A stretch of DNA of 64,000 nucleotides from Streptomyces sp. NBC_00344 (GTDB lineage Bacteria; Actinomycetota; Actinomycetes; Streptomycetales; Streptomycetaceae): assembly GCF_036088315.1 (NCBI RefSeq), contig NZ_CP107996.1, positions 2,810,501 through 2,874,500 on the forward strand. Reading direction: 5' to 3'. Under the pieces are notes generated by a model. It searched no databases and was not told the origin of the DNA. It saw only the letters and a list, made by a program, of their open reading frames with translations. Numbering within the stretch: position 1 is the first letter of the stretch; every line of letters begins with the position of its first letter. Made by a program: the position numbers and the translations under genes. Of this stretch, positions 18,333-25,861 are shown piece after piece.

Positions 18333-19315
18333 CGCGGCGCCCCCTGGCCGGTGTTGAACGGCGAGGCCTGCGGTGCCGGGTGGCCGCCCGGCTGCGGAGC
18401 CGGCTCGGGCCGTACGAACCGGACCTCGGGCTCGTCACGGACGAGGAACCGCTCCGGCGTCTCGATCACCGACAGCTTGCGCAGCCACCAGAAGCCGAGC
18501 GCGAACAGGCCGCACACACCGGCCAGTACGACTTGCCCCACCGCAGTCCCGTAGGGCTCGACGAACGACCGGTTGAAGACGGCGAGTCCGAGCACGAACG
18601 CCACCGAGACGACTACGACGATCTGCACGCTTCGCCGGGTCGACGAACGCTGCGCCATCACCCGGTGCCGCATGTCGATCTCCTCGCGCGCCGACTTGGC
18701 GAGCGCGCCGAGCACCTGGCGCAGACCGGGGCCGCGCAGCTTGGCGTTGAGGATGAGCGCGGCGACGATGATGTCGGCGGACGCGTCGTCGATCTCGTCG
18801 GCAAGATGCTGGAGCGCCTCGGGCAGCGGCATCCGCGCCCGCAGCCGGTCGACCAGCGCGTCCAGGTGGCCGCGCAGTGCCGGAGCCGCGGCACGGGCCG
18901 AAGCCGGGATGGCCTGCTCAAGACCGACCGCGCCCGCGATGGTGTCACGGAGCGACTCGGTCCAGCCGGCCAGCGCCTCGACCCGGCGCATCGCGGCCTT
19001 CTCCTGCGCGGCGCCGCCGAAGAGACGGTCCCAGAAGAAGACCAGCAGCCCGGCGGCGACACCGGCCACGGTCCAGCGCGTCAGCAACAGCACGACGAGT
19101 CCGACGCCGACCGCGATGGAACCGCGCCGGCCGATGAACTGTATGAGTTCCCGCTGGCGCTGCCCGCGCTGCGCCTTCACATGGCCCGGCTTCGGTTCGA
19201 TGCCACGGATGGCGAGGATCAGCAGGGCGAGACCACCGCCCGCAGCGACACCGCACCCCAGTGCGTAGAGAAGCTGCGGATCGAAGAACCCGCCCAACGA
19301 GGAGATGCCATTCAT
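18329..19315 (-). CDS. tadB: TadB-type type II secretion F family protein
   Basis: Second platform protein of the Tad machine, 328 residues. Membrane helices occur near the N-terminus (about 15-35), at 65-100 and again near 250-300, around a GSP-F loop with SLRDTIAGAVGLEQAI. The ATG at 19315 is used; an upstream in-frame extension would overlap the tadA 3' end. It starts 10 bases after the tadA stop and overlaps tadC. The Pro-rich C-terminal tail is probably disordered. Confidence 0.9.
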   Translation of the reverse strand: MNGISSLGGFFDPQLLYALGCGVAAGGGLALLILAIRGIEPKPGHVKAQRGQRQRELIQFIGRRGSIAVGVGLVVLLLTRWTVAGVAAGLLVFFWDRLFGGAAQEKAAMRRVEALAGWTESLRDTIAGAVGLEQAIPASARAAAPALRGHLDALVDRLRARMPLPEALQHLADEIDDASADIIVAALILNAKLRGPGLRQVLGALAKSAREEIDMRHRVMAQRSSTRRSVQIVVVVSVAFVLGLAVFNRSFVEPYGTAVGQVVLAGVCGLFALGFWWLRKLSVIETPERFLVRDEPEVRFVRPEPAPQPGGHPAPQASPFNTGQGAPR

Positions 19316-19325
19316 ACGGTCTCCT

Positions 19326-20636
19326 TCACCCCCAGACCCCGGAAGGCCGATAGCCGTGTGCGGCAAGGTCATCGAGACACGCCACCGGGGCGTGCGGCAC
19401 GACGCGCCCGTCGGGCGTCTCGGCGAAGACCTCACTGGAGAGCACGCGCCCGTCCACGCCGTTCACCTCACGGACCGAGGTGACCGCACGCTGAAGGCGG
19501 CCGCCGCTCTCGAAGTTGTTGCGGCGCTGGACGAAGACGACGAAATTGACGGCTCCGGCGATGAGCATCTGACTGGCCTCGATGGGCAGCCGTTCGGTGG
19601 CCTGGAGCGCATAGGTGGAAATACGGTTGAAGACCTCGCTTGAGCTGTTGGCGTGGATCGTGGAGAGCGAGCCGTCGTTACCCTGCGACATCGCGTTCAG
19701 CATCGTCACGATCTCGTCGCCGAGCACCTCACCGACGATGACCCGGGAGGGGTTCATACGAAGCGAACGGCGGACCAGCTCGCCCATCGAGATCTGTCCG
19801 AGTCCCTCGGAGTTGGGCAGCCGCTCCTCGAACGCCACCACGTTGGGGTGCAGTTCGGGGAACTGGTCGAGCCCCAGCTCCAGTGCCCGCTCCACCGTGA
19901 CCAGACGCTCCACCGGCGGAATCTCGTTGGCGAGGGCCCGCAGGAGCGTGGTCTTACCTGCGTTGGTGGCCCCGGCGATCATGATGTTCTTACGGGCCCG
20001 CACCGCGCAGGCCAGGAAGTGCGCCAGCTCCGGCGTCAGCGTTCCGTTCCCGACGAGGTCGGCCACGAACACCTTGCCCATCCGGGCACGACGGATGGAG
20101 AGCGCGGGTCGCCGCGCCACTTCCATGACCGCGGACAGACGGGAACCGTCGGGCAGCCGGAGGTCGAGCTGCGGGTTGGCGGAGTCGAAAGGCCGCGACG
20201 AGAGACCCGAGTACGCGCCGAGCACCTGGATGAGCTCGACGAGCTCCTCATCCGTCTCGGCGACCGGGTCGACGCGCGCCTCACGCCCGTCGGAGTATCC
20301 GACGAAGACCTGGTCGCAGCCATTGATGTCGATGTTCTCGACCTCGGGGTCGTCCAGCAGCGGCTGGAGCCGCCCGACGCCGAAGAGCGCCGCGTGCACC
20401 GCGGCCGCGTACTGCTCCTCGGTCTCCGCGTCGAACGGCGTGCGCCCGGCGTTGATCTCGGCGCGCGCGTACTCCTCGAGTATCTGGGCTATGACGGCGC
20501 GCGCGTACTGCCGCTCGTCCTCCCCGGACATCGGCGGCGTGTTGCTGACCTGGTCGACACGGCGCTGTTCCGCGATACGGTCACCGGCGTCCTGCCGGAA
20601 CCGCTTGACCAGGCTGTGGTCGACGACGCTGCTCAT
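19326..20636 (-). CDS. tadA: CpaF/TadA-family pilus assembly ATPase
   Basis: Cytosolic motor ATPase that drives Tad pilus assembly. 436 residues with Walker A GATNAGKTT at 222-230, Walker B-like segment RVIVGEVLGDE near 300 and the His box STIHANSS further on. The N-terminal 100 residues contain the DPEVENIDING segment typical of CpaF. It overlaps the upstream tadZ-like gene by four bases (20633-20636). All key residues appear intact, so it should be active. Confidence 0.94.
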   Translation of the reverse strand: MSSVVDHSLVKRFRQDAGDRIAEQRRVDQVSNTPPMSGEDERQYARAVIAQILEEYARAEINAGRTPFDAETEEQYAAAVHAALFGVGRLQPLLDDPEVENIDINGCDQVFVGYSDGREARVDPVAETDEELVELIQVLGAYSGLSSRPFDSANPQLDLRLPDGSRLSAVMEVARRPALSIRRARMGKVFVADLVGNGTLTPELAHFLACAVRARKNIMIAGATNAGKTTLLRALANEIPPVERLVTVERALELGLDQFPELHPNVVAFEERLPNSEGLGQISMGELVRRSLRMNPSRVIVGEVLGDEIVTMLNAMSQGNDGSLSTIHANSSSEVFNRISTYALQATERLPIEASQMLIAGAVNFVVFVQRRNNFESGGRLQRAVTSVREVNGVDGRVLSSEVFAETPDGRVVPHAPVACLDDLAAHGYRPSGVWG

Positions 20637-21460
20637 CGACCTGCCCCGGCGTTCGGCTGCGACCAGGCCGCGCCGAACTGCTGGTACACGTCGGCGGCGA
20701 CCTTACGGGCGCTGCGGATCAGCAACGACTTGTCGAGCCGTCCACGGCCCCGCCCGGACAGCAGTCCCGCGCCCGCCGTGTCGTGCGCGAGCGTCCCGAT
20801 GACCCGGGCACCGGTCTGCGCGGCGACCAGCATGTCGTTCACCTGGTGCGCGAGCTTCGCGGACGCACCGGCCTCGACGACCAGCAGCACTCCGATGAGC
20901 GGGGTGGCCAGCTGCGACAGCCCCCGCTGTCCGCCGTGCAGTTGGGCGGAGAGCGCGGCGGCCCGGTCCCGTACCCGGGCGATGTGCTCGGGCTCGGCGC
21001 GGGAAACCAGCAGTACGAGGCTGGCCTGCGGCATCAGGTCGATCGCCGGCGACCCACCGGCGATGCGACCGCAGTCGGCGATCACATCGGCAGGCGCGTG
21101 CGGGGACTCCCCCAGCGTCGCGAAGGCGTGCCCGAGGGTGGGCCACACCCCGGCGAGCCCGGCGGCCTGCTCGGCAGACCCGAGCCCGACGAGCAGTTCA
21201 AGACCGCCCGACATGGGCTGTGCGTGGTCCCAGAGCTGATCGGCCGCGAGCCCGCGGCGGGCAGCGGCCGCGATGGAGAGCAGACCGGTATTGGGGTTGA
21301 GCGGCCCGCCGTTGGCACCGGTGGTGCGGTAGACGAGATCCCCGCCCGCCGGGTCGGCTTCGGCGAGCAGCGCCCGCCGGGGCCAGACAGCGGCGAGGGC
21401 AAGGGCGGCCGTGGTGACTCCGGGCGAACCCTTGTCTGCGGCGAGGGCGATGAGCGCCAT
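20633..21460 (-). CDS. TadZ/CpaE-like MinD-fold protein with degenerate P-loop
   Basis: 275-residue protein with MinD/ParA-type fold signs: an N-terminal beta strand and P-loop region reading ADKGSPGVTT, and later LLAEADPAGGDLV. CpaE/TadZ proteins position the pilus machine at the membrane. The canonical deviant Walker A is KGGxGKTT; here the catalytic Lys before Thr is replaced by Val, so ATP hydrolysis is doubtful. The gene sits between cpaB and tadA and overlaps tadA by four bases. Identification is by context and fold. Confidence 0.82.
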   Translation of the reverse strand: MALIALAADKGSPGVTTAALALAAVWPRRALLAEADPAGGDLVYRTTGANGGPLNPNTGLLSIAAAARRGLAADQLWDHAQPMSGGLELLVGLGSAEQAAGLAGVWPTLGHAFATLGESPHAPADVIADCGRIAGGSPAIDLMPQASLVLLVSRAEPEHIARVRDRAAALSAQLHGGQRGLSQLATPLIGVLLVVEAGASAKLAHQVNDMLVAAQTGARVIGTLAHDTAGAGLLSGRGRGRLDKSLLIRSARKVAADVYQQFGAAWSQPNAGAGR

Positions 21461-21490
21461 GTCTTCTGCGTTCCTCTATGGGCTCTGGGG

Positions 21491-22222
21491 TCAGCCGTTG
21501 TTGGCAGGGACGAGCACCAGGGCAACTTCGCCGTTGGCGGCGGCCTGAGTAAGGGCAGCTGCGTCGGAACCATTGACGGTCAGGGTGACCGAACGGTTCC
21601 CGCTGCTGATCGTGCCGGATTCGGGCTTGTCGGCCGCATTGACCGTGGCCCGCTCGACGATGACGGCTCCGCCGGAGCCACCGGTCTGCGTGTTGCCGCC
21701 ACTGCTGCTGCCGCTGCTGCCGGAGGTCTTGTCGCCCACGCGGTAGGCGGTGACGATGTCGCCGGCCTTGATGGCGTCGGGGTACTGGCCCTCCTTGAGG
21801 GAAAGGCCGACCACGGCCTTGCCCGCGGGGGTGCCCGATTTCGCGGCGAACATGTCACCGATGAGCACGCTGCCGCCCACCAGGTTGTTCTTCGCCTGCA
21901 GCCTCTCGAGGGTGTCCAGCTGCTTCCACGGGACGTAGTTGATGCCGGCGTCATCAGCGACCATGACCGACTCGACGTCCGAGTCGGTCAGGCTCTCACC
22001 CGCCTGGATGTCGTGGTCCTTCTTCAGTTTCACGACCTCGACACGGTTCCCGGCTCGCAGCACCAGCACCGTCGCGCCCAGCGCACCCACCAGAATCAGC
22101 AGCACGGCGAGCGCGGCAAGTGCTGGTTTGCGCTCACGTGTCACCGATGGAAGCCGCTCACCCGACGACTGTGGTGAGGGACCCCTGTGGTTACCCGCGC
22201 CCGTGCGCTCCTGGACCTTCAC
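21491..22222 (-). CDS. SAF-domain protein (CpaB/RcpC-like)
   Basis: 243-residue membrane-anchored protein: cytosolic basic tail, one helix near residues 34-54 (ALAALAVLLILVGALG) and an external SAF domain about 60-125 (LKKDHDIQAGESLTDSDVE). A Ser/Gly linker and a C-terminal beta-domain follow. CpaB-type proteins belong to Tad pilus assembly. The GTG at 22222 follows GGGGAG with seven bases spacing; the longer frame is rejected. It is the first gene of the Tad operon, so the operon promoter lies upstream of it; TTGACA occurs on the minus strand at 22316-22311 without a good -10 partner. Confidence 0.87.
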   Translation of the reverse strand: MKVQERTGAGNHRGPSPQSSGERLPSVTRERKPALAALAVLLILVGALGATVLVLRAGNRVEVVKLKKDHDIQAGESLTDSDVESVMVADDAGINYVPWKQLDTLERLQAKNNLVGGSVLIGDMFAAKSGTPAGKAVVGLSLKEGQYPDAIKAGDIVTAYRVGDKTSGSSGSSSGGNTQTGGSGGAVIVERATVNAADKPESGTISSGNRSVTLTVNGSDAAALTQAAANGEVALVLVPANNG

Positions 22223-22997
22223 GCCGCTGCTCCCCGAATGTTTCTCTGCGACATAAGCGAGTCGACTTCGCCGCCATTTATCCGGTTCCGATTCCCAGGC
22301 CACCGGAGGCTGTCAAGTCATCGCACCGTAGCAGCAGCACATAAGCGCCTCAAGACGAGATAAGGATCGCGAACCTCACCCCGCTCATCAAGATCCGACC
22401 AAAACGGTCAGAAACGGCGGGCCTTGGGGAGCGTCGAAAGCTTCACGATATTTCCCCGATGCCGCATGATCGCTGGAACGTATCGGTTGCACCCGCCAAG
22501 GCTTCAAGGAGATTCGCGGATCGCGGCCCTACAACCCATACGTGGCACGGGAGTTGACGATGCACCCGCAAATCCGGACAGCTCTCGGTGCACGCATCAC
22601 CCTCACAACTGCGACCGCGGACCGTCCGCTGGAGGGCGGGCGAGACCCGACGAACGCCACGCTCGACCCGGCGAAGGCGTTAGCCGGGGCGGCAAGCCAT
22701 GCGGGACCGACGACCGCTCGCCCGAGACGCTCCGAAGTCCGTCGGCGCGAGAGATAGATGAAACATGAACCAAGCGTGACCAAGCCGGAACCTTCGGAGC
22801 GCCGGCCAGCAGCCGCACCTTCGCACGGCCTCACCACCAGCCGCTGAACTCCAGCCACCCTCGCCTCACGCATGCCATTTCGCCCGAAACGTCACACCGG
22901 TCCTGCCCCGAGTGACGAATTCGCTCTGGTGAAACCAAGTACCGCCCGGATAGCGTCAATTACCTATAGTCCGCAACCGCCCCACCGGGAGTCGCCC
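22223..22997. other. Intergenic region upstream of the Tad operon and lipoprotein pair 2
   Basis: 775 bases between divergent genes. Minus strand: a TTGACA box at 22316-22311 could be the -35 of the Tad promoter. Plus strand: TATAGT at 22965-22970 is a good -10 for the lipoprotein gene. A 71-codon plus-strand frame at 22542-22757 is open, but I recognise no protein in it and it has no ribosome site of note. The region is less GC-rich than its surroundings in places. Nothing else is supported. Confidence 0.45.
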
Positions 22998-23654
22998 GTG
23001 AACCGCCGATCTTTGCCCGTTGCCGCCGCACTCGCGACCGCAGCGGCCCTCCTCCTGACCGCATGCGGCGGGGGCGGTGACAGCAAGTCCAAGGACTCGG
23101 ACAAGATCGCGGGCGCGGACACGGGGGCTTCCAAGTCGGCCTCGCCCAGCGCGTCGGCTTCCACGGCCCCTGGCCGTCCGAAGATCGAGTTGCCGTCGGA
23201 CCTCTCCTACACCTTCCAATGGCCGAAGACCGGCGACAAGGACAAGGACGCAGTCCTGTCCGACGGCGAGCAATTCATCAAGGCCACCGACCTCGCCCTG
23301 GTCAATCAAAATCCCTTGGACAAGGCCTACCGCTTCTACTCAGAGGGGGAGGTGTCAGTTGCAACGCAGAAGTATGTACAAGAATACGTCGACGACAAGA
23401 TGCGAATGACGGGGAAGTTTCGCTTTTACGGTGCGGACGTGCGGGTCGCTAAGGACGGGACCGCTACCTTCGTATACTGCGAGGATCAGGGCAAAGCATT
23501 CGATATCCACATCAAGTCGCAGAAAATCGAAAAGACTTCCGTCACGAAAAATAGCTACATCCTCTACAACACTGCGTTGCGGAAGAATGAACTCGGTGTC
23601 TGGGTCACCACAAAAATGATCAGCTTGAGGGGGAACTCGAAGTGCCAGCCCTAA
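22998..23654 (+). CDS. Lipoprotein of Tad-flanking pair 2
   Basis: 218-residue paralogue of the lipoprotein at 13856-14500. It has a signal peptide with lipobox LLTAC, a Ser/Ala/Lys-rich linker, then a domain with a PKIELPSDL start, a Lys-Asp-Ala-Val-Leu-x-Asp-Gly helix and two cysteines, one of them near the C-terminus. The GTG start is preceded by GGGAG. The last third of the gene is notably less GC-rich than its 5' part. It overlaps the following secreted-protein gene by 13 bases. It should sit on the outside of the cell membrane; role unknown. Confidence 0.88.
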   Translation: MNRRSLPVAAALATAAALLLTACGGGGDSKSKDSDKIAGADTGASKSASPSASASTAPGRPKIELPSDLSYTFQWPKTGDKDKDAVLSDGEQFIKATDLALVNQNPLDKAYRFYSEGEVSVATQKYVQEYVDDKMRMTGKFRFYGADVRVAKDGTATFVYCEDQGKAFDIHIKSQKIEKTSVTKNSYILYNTALRKNELGVWVTTKMISLRGNSKCQP

Positions 23655-24700
23655 ATCGACCACGGACTTTGGCGCTATGTGTCGCCGGGGCCGCCATCCT
23701 CCTGTTGAACACCCCGCCGGCGCTGGCCGACGGTTCACACAACCAGGCCCCTCCACCTCCGCCCAAAAAGAATACCTCCGGCAAGACCGACGGGAACGGC
23801 AATCTCTCAGCCAGTGCCGGTGTGGTCTACGACAAAAGCAACAATGGCCAGGGGTCACATGCCGGGCCGATCGCTCCTCAGGGCAACTGGACCCCGCCTC
23901 CCTGCTGGTACGCGCCCAAGTACACCCCTGCCCAGCTCAAGGCCTATCTCGAACCCATCTGGGGAGCCGAGTCCACCGGCTACGAATGGGACGCCAAACA
24001 GCGCAAGCACTACGCAGACGGCGACGCGAAAGACGGCGACTACAAGGACTTCAACAAGGCGAAAACAGGCAAGGGCTACTGGTGGGACTCCTACGTGGAC
24101 GACACGCGTATCGGAGAACCAGGCGCACTGGCCTGCGACAAACCCCCTTTCTGGGTGGACAAGGGCGACCCGCCCCCGGCTGACGTGCCGCAGGCCATCA
24201 CCCCCGAAATCCTTTCGCAGCTCGCCTACGCCGAGATCCGAGTCCCGGACACCAAAGTCACCCTCGCCCCGGGCGGCGCCACCAAGGTGAACCTCCCGAC
24301 CTGGGCCTGGCTCGACAAAGGCGACTTCAAGCCCGTCTCCGTCACAGCCTCCGTACCCGTCCTGAATATCTCGGCCACGACCACGGCCACCCCGGTCTCA
24401 CTGAAAATCGAGCCCGGCACCGCCGACGCCGAGCTCTACCCCGCCTCCGGCGAATGCGCCATCAACGGCGACGGCTCCATCGGCACCCCGTACGCCAACG
24501 GTGACGCCGACAAAACTCCGCCCTGCGGCCTCACTTATCTCCGCGCCTCGGGAAACAACGGACCGTACAAGCTGAAAGCCACCATCACCTGGAAGATCAA
24601 CTGGACCGGTACCGGTGGCGCCGGCGGAACCCTTCCCACCGGAACCTTCGGCACCACCCAGGACGTAACCGTCGACGAGATTCAAGCCGTCAACCGCTGA
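23642..24700 (+). CDS. Secreted protein of Tad-flanking pair 2
   Basis: 352-residue exported protein, paralogue of 14497-15549. Signal peptide ends near Ala-Leu-Ala (residue 29). The mature part has a Pro-rich start, PPPCWYAPKYTP, LPTWAWLDKGDFK, GSIGTPYANGDADKTPPCG and a GTLPTGTFGTTQDVTVDEIQA end. These are the same ordered landmarks as the first copy. The GTG start lies inside the end of the lipoprotein gene, so the pair is translationally coupled, as in the first copy. Probably a surface protein acting together with the lipoprotein. Confidence 0.87.
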   Translation: MPALNRPRTLALCVAGAAILLLNTPPALADGSHNQAPPPPPKKNTSGKTDGNGNLSASAGVVYDKSNNGQGSHAGPIAPQGNWTPPPCWYAPKYTPAQLKAYLEPIWGAESTGYEWDAKQRKHYADGDAKDGDYKDFNKAKTGKGYWWDSYVDDTRIGEPGALACDKPPFWVDKGDPPPADVPQAITPEILSQLAYAEIRVPDTKVTLAPGGATKVNLPTWAWLDKGDFKPVSVTASVPVLNISATTTATPVSLKIEPGTADAELYPASGECAINGDGSIGTPYANGDADKTPPCGLTYLRASGNNGPYKLKATITWKINWTGTGGAGGTLPTGTFGTTQDVTVDEIQAVNR

Positions 24701-24721
24701 CCATCACGGCGGCCCGCGCTC

Positions 24722-24768
24722 CCCGCCACCGCACCACGGCTCCTTGTCATAACCGGTGCGGCGGCGGG
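24722..24768 (+). terminator. Candidate terminator after pair 2
   Basis: CCCGCCACCGCACC and GGTGCGGCGGCGGG form a 14-position stem with one mismatch and a loop of about 20 bases, right after the secreted-protein gene. The loop is long and there is no T-run, so this is a moderate candidate. Confidence 0.4.
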
Positions 24769-24778
24769 CGAAGTGCTC

Positions 24779-24997
24779 TCACGCAGGCCAGTCCGATCCC
24801 CTCAGAGCTGGACCGCAACGCCGCCCTCGCCTCAGCGCCGGTCCGGCGAAGCCCACCACTGCGATCAGTCCGAGAACCCCGGGCACCGCGTAGATCTCCC
24901 ACGGCAAGCCGTATCCGTGGTAGCCGGCCTCGCCCTGGCCGCGGTGAAATCCTGAGTGCCCGTACGCAGTCCACAAAGCCGTGGCCGGTCCCGTCAC
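24779..24997 (-). CDS. Possible small membrane protein
   Basis: A 72-codon frame starting GTG, with one hydrophobic segment LPWEIYAVPGVLGLIAVVG. Codon third positions are mostly G or C, as in real genes of this genome, but no ribosome site is visible upstream. It may be a fragment of a larger lost membrane protein. Weak call. The remaining part of the gap 24998-25196 is GC-rich and shows no gene. Confidence 0.3.
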   Translation of the reverse strand: MTGPATALWTAYGHSGFHRGQGEAGYHGYGLPWEIYAVPGVLGLIAVVGFAGPALRRGRRCGPALRGSDWPA

Positions 24998-25196
24998 GCC
25001 GTCACGTTGCCGCCGGATCGTGGAGTGCCGACCGTCCTGCGCCCCGGCTCGCGCCCTACCCCGACTGGGGGTGGGGGTTTACTGACTGCCCGGCGCCCGT
25101 AAGGGACACGGGAGCGCCCTGGCGCGGAGCCGCGAGCCGGCGATCCGCACTACGCCCCCTCCCCCGGGCACCCCTTCTCCTCAGGAGTCATGCTCT

Positions 25197-25766
25197 GTGC
25201 CATCCACCGACCCGTTCCCACCCACCGAACCGACGCCGCCCACCGAGCCGATGCCGCCGAGCGATGCGGCCGAACTGCCTCCCCCGGACGAACAGCCCCC
25301 CTCCTGGCCCGAGCGACGCCCTGCAGGAGCCGTCTGGCGCGGTGCTGCCGTTGTCGTCGTCGCGGTGATCGGGACCGTACTCAGCGCCTGGCTGGCCGCC
25401 AAGCTGATCAGGTACGACAGCAGGTTGGTGACCGGCCCGACCGCACCGGCAGCGCTGATCGTGGGTGCACTGGTCGGCGCCTGGCTGCGCGCCCGGAACG
25501 CGTTCGTCCTGACATCCGTGCTCGCCACCCTGGTTGCCGCGCAGGCGACGGCCTACCTGCTCCACGACGGGCTGATCGACGCACTGCGCCGCAACCTCGT
25601 GCCTTCGGGATTCGCGGTCTTCGAGGAGTGGCTGGCAGGCGGCAGCACGGCCGTCGCCCTGGTCTGCATCGTCTGGGCGACAGTCAGCGGCTACCGGAAC
25701 CCCCGCGATCCGCGGCCTGCTGACCAGCCGTCCACGAGCGGGCAGCCGGGCATCCGGCAGCGGTGA
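25197..25766 (+). CDS. Membrane protein with Pro-rich N-terminus
   Basis: 189-residue protein. Residues 1-45 are Pro/Thr/Glu-rich and cytosolic. Four membrane helices follow near 49-69, 80-97, 104-122 and 145-163. Its GTG start has AGGAG about ten bases upstream. I recognise no family. It stands ahead of the two repeated-module genes on the same strand but with its own gap, so operon membership is uncertain. Confidence 0.65.
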   Translation: MPSTDPFPPTEPTPPTEPMPPSDAAELPPPDEQPPSWPERRPAGAVWRGAAVVVVAVIGTVLSAWLAAKLIRYDSRLVTGPTAPAALIVGALVGAWLRARNAFVLTSVLATLVAAQATAYLLHDGLIDALRRNLVPSGFAVFEEWLAGGSTAVALVCIVWATVSGYRNPRDPRPADQPSTSGQPGIRQR

Positions 25767-25848
25767 GCGGCCGGGGCAGCGTCAGTAATCACCTATCTGT
25801 CCGCCCCTTTCCCATTCACCCCTCTTACCGCCGGAACGCCCGTGTCGC

Positions 25849-25861
25849 TAGAGTTCGCTGA
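25849..25861 (+). promoter_or_regulatory. Candidate -10 box giving a leaderless transcript
   Basis: TAGAGT at 25849-25854 fits the Streptomyces -10 consensus and ends seven bases before the ATG at 25862, which lacks a ribosome site. Transcription would start at or next to the start codon. The -35 region is poor. Confidence 0.4.
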
